Origin: Paenibacillus sp. E222
Lineage (GTDB): Bacteria; Bacillota; Bacilli; Paenibacillales; Paenibacillaceae
NCBI RefSeq assembly: GCF_013401555.1
Contig: NZ_CP058552.1
Span: 372,001 to 436,000 of the forward strand
Length of the DNA: 64,000 bases
Reading direction: 5' to 3'
This document shows, in pieces, positions 52,640 through 61,954 of this stretch. The notes under the pieces were generated by a model. The model did not search any database. It saw only the letters and a program-made list of their open reading frames with translations, and was not told the origin of the DNA. Every line of letters begins with the position of its first letter. Position 1 is the first letter of the stretch. The translations under genes were made by a program, and so were the position numbers.

Positions 52640-53959
52640 ATGAATCCATCACGTTCCCGTTCCGAGCTTTTATACGAAGAAGCACTTCAACATATTGTAG
52701 GAGGTGTCAACAGTCCTTCCCGCTCATTCAAAGCGGTGGGAGGCGGTGCACCTGTATTTATGAAAAAGGCACAAGGTGCACACTTCTGGGATGTCGATGA
52801 CAACCGTTATATCGATTATCTCGCGGCCTACGGTCCGATTGTTACAGGACATGCTCATCCTCATATTACCCAGGCGATTACCGAGGCAGCAGCAAATGGT
52901 GTGCTGTACGGTACACCTACTGAGCTTGAGATCAAGCTCGCCAAAATGCTGAAAGAAGCCATTCCTTCCATGGACAAGGTTCGTTTTGTAAACTCCGGTA
53001 CAGAAGCAGTCATGACTACCATCCGGGTTGCCCGTGCCTACACCAAACGTAATAAAATTGTGAAATTCGCCGGATGTTACCATGGTCACTCCGATCTGGT
53101 CCTTGTGGCAGCAGGTTCGGGGCCGTCCACGCTGGGTATTCCCGATAGTGCAGGCATTCCGACAAGCATTGCCCACGAAGTCATCACAGTACCGTTCAAC
53201 GATCTGGACAGCCTGAAAGCGGCTCTGGAGCGTTGGGGCGATGATGTCGCCGCAGTTATGGTTGAACCGATTGTCGGCAACTTCGGTATGGTTATGCCAG
53301 AACCCGGCTTCCTGGAAGGACTCTGTGCCATGACACGGGACAATGGCTCGCTTGTCATTTACGATGAGGTCATTACAGCCTTCCGTTTCCACTATGGTTC
53401 CACACAGACGTACGCGGGACTGGACAATCATGCGGAGATCGAACCGGATCTGACTGCACTTGGCAAAATCATTGGCGGCGGTCTGCCAATCGGTGCTTAC
53501 GGCGGTCGTAAACAGGTCATGGAGCAGGTTGCTCCACTCGGCCCTGCCTATCAAGCCGGAACGATGGCTGGTAACCCTGCGTCTATCTCTGCGGGTATCG
53601 CTTGTCTGGAGGTTCTGCAAGGCGAAGGTGTATATGCGGAGATGGAACGTCTAGCCATTGATCTGACAACAGGCCTTCAGGCTTCTGCGGATCGTCATGG
53701 CATTGCGTTAACCATTAACCGAATTCGTGGTGCCTTTTCCACTCACTTCTGTGACCATCCGATTACGAACTATGATCAAGCCCAGGACACCGATGGTGAA
53801 CAGTTCGCTTCCTTCTTCCGTCATATGTTAAATCGTGGCATTAATCTGGCTCCTTCTAAATATGAAGCCTGGTTCCTGACCACTGCACATACGGACAAGG
53901 ATGTTGCGGAAACACTCGAAGCCGCAGAAGCTTCCTTCAAAGCTATGGCTCAGGCGTAA
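52640..53959 (+). CDS. hemL: Glutamate-1-semialdehyde 2,1-aminomutase
   Basis: PLP enzyme that makes 5-aminolevulinate in the C5 haem pathway. From the ATG at 52640 it has 439 residues, AAAGGAAG upstream. The PLP lysine is Lys276 in [15 protein letters not shown], with [10 protein letters not shown] (241-250) before it; [16 protein letters not shown] and [11 protein letters not shown] are also family blocks. It is not beside hemA, hemB or hemC, so it may be a second copy like B. subtilis gsaB (inference). Confidence 0.94.
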   Translation: MNPSRSRSELLYEEALQHIVGGVNSPSRSFKAVGGGAPVFMKKAQGAHFWDVDDNRYIDYLAAYGPIVTGHAHPHITQAITEAAANGVLYGTPTELEIKLAKMLKEAIPSMDKVRFVNSGTEAVMTTIRVARAYTKRNKIVKFAGCYHGHSDLVLVAAGSGPSTLGIPDSAGIPTSIAHEVITVPFNDLDSLKAALERWGDDVAAVMVEPIVGNFGMVMPEPGFLEGLCAMTRDNGSLVIYDEVITAFRFHYGSTQTYAGLDNHAEIEPDLTALGKIIGGGLPIGAYGGRKQVMEQVAPLGPAYQAGTMAGNPASISAGIACLEVLQGEGVYAEMERLAIDLTTGLQASADRHGIALTINRIRGAFSTHFCDHPITNYDQAQDTDGEQFASFFRHMLNRGINLAPSKYEAWFLTTAHTDKDVAETLEAAEASFKAMAQA

Positions 53960-54025
53960 ACGGTTATCTAAACCATTCACATATCGCATCATAGCAGGCA
54001 TCACTGAAATTTACCTGATGAAATA

Positions 54026-54068
54026 AGGCGTCCCCCAAGCGATTAATCCGCTTGTGTGGACGCCTTTT
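54026..54068. terminator. Terminator shared by hemL and the MocR gene
   Basis: AAGGCGTCC pairs with GGACGCCTT around an inner CAAGCG/CGCTTG stem, then TTTTGC on the plus strand. It overlaps the last codons of the convergent MocR regulator gene. Confidence 0.75.
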
Positions 54069-55437
54069 GCAGTTTCACTATTTCCTCACGGATAATCCGC
54101 AGCCCTTCCTTGATCCGCTGCTTTGGAACATTGGATATATTTAACCGCAGCATTTTATCCTGATGTATCTCCTGTGCACCTTCCGGATAATATCGTTCTG
54201 TTGTATCGGCAATGACTCCACGTTGATCCAACCGGGACAGCAAGACCCTGAGCGGCATATCCTTAGGCAGTGGCAGAACCGTATGCTCCCCTCCTGTGCG
54301 CGGTGCTTTCACAAATGGACTGAAGTCCGGGAAGGCATTAAGCTGTTCATACAATTTGTTCATCCGGGCAGCATAGCGGCTGCGGATGACTTTGCCATGG
54401 TGAGCAAACATCCCGTTACGGATGTAGACCTCAAGTGCTGCCTGAGACAATACCGCTGTGTCAATGTCGAGCATTTTTTTGTATTTACTAAATGATGCAG
54501 TAAGACTTGCAGGCAGAATAGCCACGCCAATCCGCAGGCCGGGAAACAGGATTTTGGAGTAACTTTTCAGATAAATGACTCGCCCTTCCGTATCATACGA
54601 CCATAACGGGTCCTGCTTTGTGTTCTCTTCCAGATCAGCCAAGAAATCGTCCTCTACCAGATAGACATCGTAACGCTGCGCCAGGCGGATCAATTTTTTC
54701 TTCTCAGCTGCCGTCAGGGAAGTCCCAATCGGGTTGTGAAAACGCGGCATGACATAAAAAAATTTGATGTCTCCTTCGCGGAACTGTCGTTCGAGCGCCT
54801 CCCAATCCAGGCCATCCAGCGAGCGTCTCACACCAGCAATCGGTACATTCAGTCCTTGTAGAAGCGAAGGCATATTATGATAACCCGGCAGTTCCAGCAT
54901 CACCTGCTTTTTCCCATTCGGAAAAGGCATTAGCGCCAGCACAGCAAGGGCCTGCTGTACCCCTGACGTAATAAAGAACTGTTCCTGTCGGGCAAACACC
55001 TGATAATCGGCGAATTGCTTCTCCAGCAATTCAATCAAGGAAGGCAAGCCTCTCTCCGTTCCGTACAAGAACAGGTCGGCCTGTTTCTTCGCCATTGCCT
55101 CATCCACACAATGGCGAAAATCGGAATACGGGAACACTCGCGGATCAGGAGCTGCGGAGGCAAAATCCAGCGGCCCCTGCCACTCTCCATCCTCCACCTC
55201 GGCTCCATTCTGAACCGCATAATACCCGGACTGGGGCACCGCGTAGACCAGATGCCGCTCCTCCAGCCACTCGTACGCGCGTATGGCTGTACTCACACTA
55301 CATTGATATTGCTCAGCCAGAACACGTACAGCCGGCAGTTTGATGCCTTTATCCTGCCATTGTCCACTGTTTTGCTGCCGCAATTGGTCCTGAATCCATT
55401 CCTTCAGTGATTCGGCGATAATCTCGTATTTTCTCAT
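54043..55437 (-). CDS. MocR-type transcription regulator (GntR helix-turn-helix plus aminotransferase domain)
   Basis: From the ATG at 55437 (MRKYEIIAESLKEWIQDQLR) it has 464 residues, with GGAGGAGAGG upstream. Residues about 25-75 form the GntR winged helix (LPAVRVLAEQYQCSVSTAIRAYEWLEE). The rest is a fold-type I aminotransferase domain with a PLP-lysine motif LKSYSKILFPGLRIG. MocR proteins sense PLP or an amino compound and often control the divergent gene, here an EamA transporter 134 bp away. Confidence 0.92.
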   Translation of the reverse strand: MRKYEIIAESLKEWIQDQLRQQNSGQWQDKGIKLPAVRVLAEQYQCSVSTAIRAYEWLEERHLVYAVPQSGYYAVQNGAEVEDGEWQGPLDFASAAPDPRVFPYSDFRHCVDEAMAKKQADLFLYGTERGLPSLIELLEKQFADYQVFARQEQFFITSGVQQALAVLALMPFPNGKKQVMLELPGYHNMPSLLQGLNVPIAGVRRSLDGLDWEALERQFREGDIKFFYVMPRFHNPIGTSLTAAEKKKLIRLAQRYDVYLVEDDFLADLEENTKQDPLWSYDTEGRVIYLKSYSKILFPGLRIGVAILPASLTASFSKYKKMLDIDTAVLSQAALEVYIRNGMFAHHGKVIRSRYAARMNKLYEQLNAFPDFSPFVKAPRTGGEHTVLPLPKDMPLRVLLSRLDQRGVIADTTERYYPEGAQEIHQDKMLRLNISNVPKQRIKEGLRIIREEIVKLQKASTQAD

Positions 55438-55476
55438 TGGATTCTGCCTCTCCTCCGACTTCAGCATTGCCTTAAG

Positions 55477-55512
55477 TGTACCGGTACAGTAATCGTTTTT
55501 GTCTATTGTACC
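55477..55512. promoter_or_regulatory. Candidate MocR operator between the regulator and the EamA transporter genes
   Basis: TGTACCGGTACA (55477-55488) is a perfect 12-bp palindrome, and TGTACC recurs as a direct repeat at 55507-55512, 30 bp (about three helical turns) from the first. MocR regulators such as GabR and PdxR bind spaced direct repeats in divergent promoters (established), which fits this layout. Confidence 0.65.
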
Positions 55513-55570
55513 ACTATTGGTCTGGCAGTATATTGAATAAGGTCAGATCGCACACATTGGAGGAAACCTT

Positions 55571-56506
55571 ATGAACAATAGCCAAACTAGAACTTACGCA
55601 TATGTAGCAGCTGTTTTATACGCAGCCATTATTGGCTTATCCTTTTTATTTGTCAAAATGACGGTGAGTGTCGCACATCCCATTGATGTACTTGCCCATC
55701 GTTTTGCTTTGTCATTGCTCGTAGTCAGCATCCCTGTCGTTTTTGGATGGATCAAGATCAAGCTAACCCTTCGAGATCTGTGGCGTATCATTCCGTTAGG
55801 ACTGCTCTCTCCTGTTTTGTTCTTTGCCTTTCAGGCATTCGGGTTAGTCTCATCCAACTCATCGGAAGCAGGGATTATCCAGGCGATGGCCCCCGTATTC
55901 ACACTTGTGTTGGCCTCTATCTTTCTAAAGGAACGCACATCCATACCGCAAAAACTGTTCCTGTTGTTGTCTGTGGCGGGTGTAATCTTTATTTTTATGA
56001 TGAAAGGGAACGGGATGTCAGCAGGCAATTTTAAGGGTATTGCTTTACTGCTGCTCTCCACGGTGTGTTTTGCAGGTTATGGTGTATTGGCAAGACCCTT
56101 GGCGCAGAAATATAAACCGATGGAATTGACCTGGGTGACCCTGATGGTTGGATTTATCGTCTTCAACGCAGCTTCCCTGATTCGTCACGCATCGAGCGGA
56201 ACCATGATGGATTATGTGAAGCCACTCGGAGATGCATCTTACCTGGGAGCACTGGCCTATCTGGCCGTCCTCTCCACCATGTTCTCCACGCTGCTGGCGA
56301 GTTATGCCCTGACTCATCTGGAAGCTTCCAAAATGAGTGTATTCAGTAATTTGTCCACACTCATCTCGATTGCTGGCGGAGCCTGGATATTGCATGAACC
56401 CGTTCATGGATACCACTTTGTTGGAGCGCTGCTGATCATCGCAGGTGTACTTGGCACCAATATGAGCGGAAGAAAACGTGGGCTGGTCAAACCAGATCAA
56501 GCGTGA
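55571..56506 (+). CDS. EamA family (DMT superfamily) transporter
   Basis: 311 residues with ten hydrophobic segments in two EamA repeats: YAAIIGLSFLFVKMTVSVAHP in the first and AALLLLSTVCFAGYGVLARPL in the second. It is probably a metabolite exporter. Divergence from a MocR regulator and the TGTACC sites upstream suggest control by an amino acid- or vitamin B6-related signal. The ATG has TTGGAGGAAAC upstream. Confidence 0.92.
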   Translation: MNNSQTRTYAYVAAVLYAAIIGLSFLFVKMTVSVAHPIDVLAHRFALSLLVVSIPVVFGWIKIKLTLRDLWRIIPLGLLSPVLFFAFQAFGLVSSNSSEAGIIQAMAPVFTLVLASIFLKERTSIPQKLFLLLSVAGVIFIFMMKGNGMSAGNFKGIALLLLSTVCFAGYGVLARPLAQKYKPMELTWVTLMVGFIVFNAASLIRHASSGTMMDYVKPLGDASYLGALAYLAVLSTMFSTLLASYALTHLEASKMSVFSNLSTLISIAGGAWILHEPVHGYHFVGALLIIAGVLGTNMSGRKRGLVKPDQA

Positions 56507-56540
56507 TACAATGTGAAAAATTGTAAACCGACGTTATCAA

Positions 56541-56881
56541 CAATGATGAAGAGAAGTACACGTGATTAGATACCTCAGAGAGCCTGCGGATGGTGTGAGC
56601 AGGTGTATCGGTCATGTGGAAATGGGCTTCGGAGTTCCGAGTTGAACCCGTTCTGCCACCTAACTCAGGAGCGCGGATCGTCAGTAGGCAAGGCGGCATG
56701 TTCAGCCGTTATCCATGGACAGGATATCGATAAGTCATATGCGGAATTTCCGCATATATTCATCCGTATCCCTCAAGCGGGCCGCAACCAGCGGCCAATT
56801 AAGGTGGCACCGCGAAGTATAAGCTTCGTCCTTCTGTTCTGTTCCCGTCTGGGAAACAGGATGAAGGACGAGGCTTTTTTT
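56541..56881 (+). promoter_or_regulatory. T-box riboswitch of trpS (tryptophan specifier)
   Basis: A long stem I is followed by the T-box sequence AAGGTGGCACCGCG (56801-56814), which pairs with the uncharged tRNA end, and a terminator whose stem CGTCCTTC/GAAGGACG ends in TTTTTTT (56872-56881). The specifier loop reads GAAA-TGG-GCTTCGGAGT, with TGG (Trp) at 56623-56625, in agreement with the downstream gene. Uncharged tRNA-Trp would favour readthrough into trpS. Confidence 0.93.
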
Positions 56882-56931
56882 GATTTAATTTCTTTATTAG
56901 TACAACTCAACATTTACACAAGAACGGAGAG

Positions 56932-57042
56932 GACAGAAATAACCTGAAGAAGCGGAGTGTTCGCCTTTATCCCCAGATTTTCACCTTTGTAAAAGTGTAT
57001 CAAAAAATCAGGGGATAACAGCGATCGGAAGGTTGTTCTGTC
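56932..57042 (+). repeat. Dispersed hairpin element, copy 4 (trpS leader)
   Basis: A 111-nt palindrome closed by GACAGAA (56932-56938) and TTCTGTC (57036-57042), with AACCT/AGGTT inside. The conserved CTGAAGAAGCGGAG then GTTCGCCTTT precedes an inner stem ATCCCCAGATTTT with AAAAATCAGGGGAT, followed by AACAGCGATCGGAAG. It lies after the T-box terminator and before trpS, so it would be part of the readthrough transcript. Confidence 0.87.
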
Positions 57043-57112
57043 ATCGAAGTGACAAGTGTAAATAATCTTTAGTTCGACTGAGAAAGATGCAGGCTGAAAG
57101 GAGGTGATGGTC

Positions 57113-57286
57113 GTGGAAGACGGCTGGTGGCGTCAGCAATTAAGGATCGACAAATCACAACATCAAAGGAGAATGAACCATGAACAAGAACAAAGACATT
57201 ATTTTAACCGGAGACCGGACAACCGGACAGCTTCATCTCGGCCATTACGTGGGCAGCCTGCGCAGTCGGGTGCAATTGCAGGATGA
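57113..57286 (+). CDS. Possible leader peptide with tandem Trp codons, overlapping trpS
   Basis: A GTG at 57113 lies 7 nt after an excellent ribosome binding site AAAGGAGGTG (57097-57106). The frame encodes EDGWWRQQ near its start, with adjacent TGG codons at 57125-57130, then runs 57 residues out of frame into trpS (overlap 107 nt). The trpS binding site AAAGGAG lies inside it at 57165-57171. Nothing else in the peptide looks conserved, so its importance would lie in the act of translation. It may be a chance frame. Confidence 0.45.
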   Translation: MEDGWWRQQLRIDKSQHQRRMNHEQEQRHYFNRRPDNRTASSRPLRGQPAQSGAIAG

Positions 57287-58172
57287 GTACAAAACGTATA
57301 TTTTACTGGCTGATGTACAGGCGCTCACGACCCACTATGATCAACCGGGGCTGATTGCAGACAGCGTACATCAAGTGACACTTGATTATCTTGCCGTAGG
57401 TATCGATCCCAATAAAGCCACTCTGTTCATCCAGTCGATGATTCCGGAAATTGCCGAGCTGACTGTCATTTTCTCCATGTTTATCACGGTGAACAGTCTT
57501 CGGCATAATCCCACGATTAAAAACGAAGCGCTTGACCGTGGCTATAAAGACCTCTATTACGGATTTCTCGGTTATCCCGTCAGTCAGGCTGCGGATATTG
57601 CGTTCTGCAAAGCAACCCTTGTTCCGGCAGGTGAAGACCAGATCCCACATATCGAAACAGCGCGGAAACTGGTACGGCGGTTCAATGAATTATATGCGCC
57701 AGTTCTGCCTGAACCACGTATTCTGACCGGAGAACGGCTGGGCGGACTGGATGGCGTGGGCAAAATGAGCAAAAGCATGGGCAACGCCATTTCGTTGAAT
57801 GCTCATCCTGATGATGTGTATGCCAAGCTGTCCAGAGCGAAAACCGATCCTGCCCGCATTCATCGTTCTGACCCGGGGCATCCGGATATTTGTCCGGTGT
57901 TTGCCTATCACCAGCTATTTCGAAAGGATGAAGCCGCTGAGATTCATGCGAGCTGCAGTGACGGCACCATTGGATGCAAGGACTGCAAGAAGATGGCGGG
58001 CAATGCAATTAACGAACTGCTCTCTCCTTTCCGTGAACGGCGAAATTACTATGAACAACGTGGGCATGAAGTGAAAGAAATCCTCGTGGAAGGCACACGT
58101 CAGGCCCGTCAGGCTGCACGTGAGACAATGCTTGAGGTTCGTGAAGCGATGGGAATACGTTATTTCGACTGA
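57180..58172 (+). CDS. trpS: Tryptophanyl-tRNA synthetase with a [4Fe-4S]-type cysteine motif
   Basis: Charges tRNA-Trp. It has 330 residues, a class I synthetase with the HIGH-type motif QLHLGHYVG (residues 17-25) and GKMSKSMGN (194-202). Cysteines 238, 259, 266 and 269 give C-x20-C-x6-C-x2-C, close to the C-x22-C-x6-C-x2-C iron-sulfur motif of Thermotoga TrpRS and absent from the B. subtilis enzyme as I recall it. The ATG follows AAAGGAG. Expression is under a T-box. Confidence 0.95.
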   Translation: MNKNKDIILTGDRTTGQLHLGHYVGSLRSRVQLQDEYKTYILLADVQALTTHYDQPGLIADSVHQVTLDYLAVGIDPNKATLFIQSMIPEIAELTVIFSMFITVNSLRHNPTIKNEALDRGYKDLYYGFLGYPVSQAADIAFCKATLVPAGEDQIPHIETARKLVRRFNELYAPVLPEPRILTGERLGGLDGVGKMSKSMGNAISLNAHPDDVYAKLSRAKTDPARIHRSDPGHPDICPVFAYHQLFRKDEAAEIHASCSDGTIGCKDCKKMAGNAINELLSPFRERRNYYEQRGHEVKEILVEGTRQARQAARETMLEVREAMGIRYFD

Positions 58173-58241
58173 CGGTATGAGAAGGCTTGTTCACGTTAAC
58201 ACTGCTGAGAACAGTATATTGGGAAAAGAGGTACCCTCAGC

Positions 58242-59348
58242 ATGAAACCAACACAGCCTTCTTTTTTGCAAGCCATGATGTTAATGATGTTATCTGTCGG
58301 CCTGATCAGCCACGTCCTGATCATCCCTGCTCTTTTGTCTTCGGCCAAAAGAGATGCATGGATATCCGTTCTGTTGTCTGCAGGGCCCTATCTTATATTC
58401 ACGCTGATGCTTGCGTATGTCTCTCGTTTTCTCCAGCACCAAACCCTGCATGAATGGCTGACTTCCCATCTTGGCAAGCCTCTTGGCATGCTGTTTCGGG
58501 TGGGAAACAGCCTCTTTTTTCTGTCCGTAATCTACTTCACTCTGCATGATACCACCACTTGGGCCAAAACCAATTACCTGACGGAGACACCCGTATTGGT
58601 TACAAGCATTGCCCTGATGACTCTTTGTGCCTATGCAGCCTATAAAGGTATACGTTCTCTGGCATTTACAGCAGGATTGATCCTGCCACTGGTTGTGCTG
58701 CTTGGCTTCTATGTCGCAATCGTTAATTCACAATACAAAGATTACAGTCGTCTGCTGCCTGTGCTTGAACATGGCTGGCACCCTGTGCTTCATGGTACAG
58801 TCTACAGCCTTTCAGGCATGTTTGAGCTGCTGTTCATCTGGTACTTGCAGCCCCACCTCTCCAAGCGGATACGTGTATGGCAATACCTGATGCTCGCGTT
58901 CATTATTCTTGGGCTGACCCTTGGCCCGCTCATTGGGGCGATCGTGGAATTCGATCCTTTTGAAGCTGCCAAAATGCGATATCCCGCCTTTGAAGAATGG
59001 CGAATTGCCTCCTTGGGCAAATATATTGCCCAGACCGATTTCTTTTCCATCTACCAGTGGCTGGCCGGTTCTTTTACCCGGATTAGTCTGGCCATGTATA
59101 TTGTAGTAGAAATTTGGAATATTAAGAGCGCCTCCAGAAGGATCATATGTTGTGCCACTCTTGGCGTCTTATTTATTCTTTCCATGCTGTATCCTCTGGA
59201 TGATATGACATTCGAAAAGCTGCTTGTCCAATACATATTCCCGTTCAATCTCATGTATCTGAGCGGACTAGCGGTGGTTGCAACAGCCGTTGCATACATC
59301 AGTTCACGCCATCAGAGGAGGAAACATCATGGAGCACCAAACGATTGA
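58242..59348 (+). CDS. Spore germinant receptor subunit B (GerAB family), second operon
   Basis: 368 residues with ten hydrophobic segments. It starts MKPTQPSFLQAMMLMMLSVG and has LISHVLIIPALLSSAKRDAW, the GerAB N-terminal pattern. It opens a three-gene B-A-C operon 70 bp after trpS with no terminator seen between, so readthrough from trpS is possible. It overlaps the A subunit gene by 20 bp. Confidence 0.92.
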   Translation: MKPTQPSFLQAMMLMMLSVGLISHVLIIPALLSSAKRDAWISVLLSAGPYLIFTLMLAYVSRFLQHQTLHEWLTSHLGKPLGMLFRVGNSLFFLSVIYFTLHDTTTWAKTNYLTETPVLVTSIALMTLCAYAAYKGIRSLAFTAGLILPLVVLLGFYVAIVNSQYKDYSRLLPVLEHGWHPVLHGTVYSLSGMFELLFIWYLQPHLSKRIRVWQYLMLAFIILGLTLGPLIGAIVEFDPFEAAKMRYPAFEEWRIASLGKYIAQTDFFSIYQWLAGSFTRISLAMYIVVEIWNIKSASRRIICCATLGVLFILSMLYPLDDMTFEKLLVQYIFPFNLMYLSGLAVVATAVAYISSRHQRRKHHGAPND

Positions 59349-60798
59349 CACCACGTCCCATGAAACACTGCTTGCCTCTTTCGAAGAGCAGTTCAATCCC
59401 TGCGCAGATGTTGTTATTCAGACCTTTCCTGCCAAAGATGAAACCGATATGTCGGTGATTATGATCTACTGCGACGGTTTGGTGGATGGCAAACAAATCA
59501 ACCAGTTTATTATCCCACGTCTGGAACAGCATTCTCTGTTCATAGAAGAAGCACATCCCAAAGAATTGGGATTAACCTTGAATCCGGTGGATGATCTCAA
59601 AGATACAGAGAATTTAAATCTGTTGATTTTTAGCGGACAATTACTGCTCATTTTCGGAAATGGTGATCAGTCCTGCAGTCTGGATATCGCGAGTATACCA
59701 GGAAGAACTCCTGAGGAATCGGCGATCGAGTCCTCGATTAAAGGGCCTCGAGATGGGTTCACTGAAGAGCTGTCCGTGAATATCGGCCTCGTTCGCAAAC
59801 GAATGAAAACCTCTTCCATGTGTTATGAGAAATATGTTAAAGGTGGCCGTACCCAGACCTCCATTGGTCTATTGTATGTCAAAGACATCATTAACCCGGA
59901 TATTCTGAAAGAAGCACGCCAAAATCTCGACCAAATTGAAATCGATGGTCTTCTCGGTACCTCCATTATGGAACGTGCAATTATGGGGGGAATCCGCAGC
60001 ATATTTCCGCTCACGGATAATACGGAGCGACCCGATTATGTTGTGGACTCCCTTTTAAATGGGCGATTTGCTGTTCTAATTGAAGGCTCACCGGTAGCCA
60101 TTATCGCTCCAACCACTCTGTTTAATCAGCTAAAGTCGCCAGAAGACGAGAGCACCCCTTTTTTCATTGTTACTTTTGAGCGAATTTTGCGCATTTCCGG
60201 ATTACTGATTGCCTGCTTCTTTCCTGCCTTTTATATCGGCCTGACCAGTTTCAATGTGGAACAGATCCCCCTGCCTCTGCTCGCAACCATTTCAGGTACC
60301 CGGGTGGGTCTACCTATGCCAGTAACGCTGGAAGCATTTCTAATGATATTTATGTTCGAGCTATTTAATGAAGCAGGCCGAAGGCTCCCACGTGCCTTGG
60401 GACAGACCGTCAGCGTGGTCGGTGGGCTTATTATCGGAGATGCAGCTATTCGAGCAGGAATTACTTCCCCCACGATCATTGTCACGGTGGCGATCTCGGT
60501 GATCTCCAGCTATATTTTGGTGAATACCGTGCTTAGTGGGGCTACGGCTCAAGTCCGGATAGGGATGCTGCTCATTTCTTCCATCCTTGGGTTATTCGGT
60601 TTCATCCTTGGACTGCTTGGTCTGCTGGTGCACCTCGTATCCTTGGAGTGTTATGGTGTCTCATACCTGTCACCCGTCTCTCCTTATATACCCGGCGACT
60701 TCACCCGAGCCGTATCCATGCCCCCATCCATGAAACGGACCAAGCGCCCAGCTGTACTCCATACCCAGGATTCCACTCGCCGGAGGAAACGCTCGTGA
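59329..60798 (+). CDS. Spore germinant receptor subunit A (GerAA family), second operon
   Basis: From the ATG at 59329 (MEHQTIDTTSHETLLASFEE) it has 489 residues, with GAGGAGGAAAC upstream, so the longer in-frame reading is not used. KGPRDGFTEELSVNIGLVRKRM and TRVGLPMPVTLEAFLMIFMFELFNEAGRRLP (read in part) are the family blocks; about five membrane segments lie at the C-terminus. The stop overlaps the GTG start of the C subunit. Confidence 0.94.
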   Translation: MEHQTIDTTSHETLLASFEEQFNPCADVVIQTFPAKDETDMSVIMIYCDGLVDGKQINQFIIPRLEQHSLFIEEAHPKELGLTLNPVDDLKDTENLNLLIFSGQLLLIFGNGDQSCSLDIASIPGRTPEESAIESSIKGPRDGFTEELSVNIGLVRKRMKTSSMCYEKYVKGGRTQTSIGLLYVKDIINPDILKEARQNLDQIEIDGLLGTSIMERAIMGGIRSIFPLTDNTERPDYVVDSLLNGRFAVLIEGSPVAIIAPTTLFNQLKSPEDESTPFFIVTFERILRISGLLIACFFPAFYIGLTSFNVEQIPLPLLATISGTRVGLPMPVTLEAFLMIFMFELFNEAGRRLPRALGQTVSVVGGLIIGDAAIRAGITSPTIIVTVAISVISSYILVNTVLSGATAQVRIGMLLISSILGLFGFILGLLGLLVHLVSLECYGVSYLSPVSPYIPGDFTRAVSMPPSMKRTKRPAVLHTQDSTRRRKRS

Positions 60799-61952
60799 CA
60801 AGATGGATGGCTAAAGTTAGCTTGTTAATAAGCTGCTTTATCCTGTTGACCGGGTGCTGGGATTCCAAAGAGGTTCAGAGCATTAACTTTATCACGGCTG
60901 TAGGGATAGATTATGTAGACAACCATTACGTTGCTTATGCTCAACTTATTGATTTCTCCAATATTGCCAAGCAGGAAGGACCCACTTCAAGGCAAGCAAG
61001 TGATATCTGGATCGGGCGGGGTAAGGGTTCTACGCTGAGTATGGCTATTGATGACCTGTATCAAACGTCTCAGCAACAAACGCTGTGGACCCATGTAAAA
61101 GCAATTGTTTTATCCAAAAATGTGTTGAATGGACGGCTGGAGGATGTCTTCAATACACTGTTGCATTCAGGCCAACTGAGATATACCCCATGGCTCTACG
61201 GTACAGAGCGTAACATTACAGATGTACTCGCTCCCTCTGCCCTGCTGAACCAATCTGCCCAGACCATCGAGCTGTTTGAACCGATGAAGCTGTATAAGCA
61301 ACATTCCGGTTATGAACCCATCCGGCTTCATCAGCTCCTTGACGGATTCCGGGAGCCTGCTTCCGTTATTCTTTTGCCGTCCGTTACCAACCAGAACGAG
61401 ACCTGGTATAACGGGGATAAAGCACCTCCGCTCATTAAAATGGATGGGTTTTACGTCATTACAAACGGTAAAAATCAAGGCAGGGTAACGGGCAAAGACG
61501 CTAATGGCACACGCTTCGTGAATTATGACCGCGTCTTTCAATATCCGTTGTACGTATACAGCAGCGGGAGCAAAACGCCGGAACTGACACTTAGGCTTAA
61601 TAACCCAAAGACCAAGATTAAGGCGAGGAAAGAAGGAAACGGTGTAACATTCGACCTGGTTACGTCGGTTAAAAGCGCCATCATCGAGGATCATAACTCT
61701 CACCTTTCTCCTCAAGTTATGGAAAAAGAGGCGGAGAAACAGATTGAGTCCGAAATTCGCAATACGTTTGAGAAAACCAAATCACGCAAAATTGATTCCT
61801 ACGGTTTTGTGGAATATCTCTATCGCCATGACCTCCCCCTGTGGAGACAAGAGGTATATAAACGGGCAAATCCACTTGAGCGGTTTAAACTCGGTAAGGT
61901 CGAGGTTCATGTGAAAATCCTCAATGCCAGTACGTATAAATACGATGAGTAA
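60795..61952 (+). CDS. Spore germinant receptor subunit C, lipoprotein (GerAC family), second operon
   Basis: Starts at GTG (60795), overlapping the A subunit stop (GTGA), with GGAGGAAAC upstream; 385 residues. The signal sequence RWMAKVSLLISCFILLTGC ends in the lipobox LTGC, then WDSKEVQSINFITAVGIDY, the normal mature start of GerAC proteins. The rest is the hydrophilic extracytoplasmic region. A longer frame reaching back into the A gene is a by-product. Confidence 0.92.
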   Translation: MTRWMAKVSLLISCFILLTGCWDSKEVQSINFITAVGIDYVDNHYVAYAQLIDFSNIAKQEGPTSRQASDIWIGRGKGSTLSMAIDDLYQTSQQQTLWTHVKAIVLSKNVLNGRLEDVFNTLLHSGQLRYTPWLYGTERNITDVLAPSALLNQSAQTIELFEPMKLYKQHSGYEPIRLHQLLDGFREPASVILLPSVTNQNETWYNGDKAPPLIKMDGFYVITNGKNQGRVTGKDANGTRFVNYDRVFQYPLYVYSSGSKTPELTLRLNNPKTKIKARKEGNGVTFDLVTSVKSAIIEDHNSHLSPQVMEKEAEKQIESEIRNTFEKTKSRKIDSYGFVEYLYRHDLPLWRQEVYKRANPLERFKLGKVEVHVKILNASTYKYDE

Positions 61953-61954
61953 AG

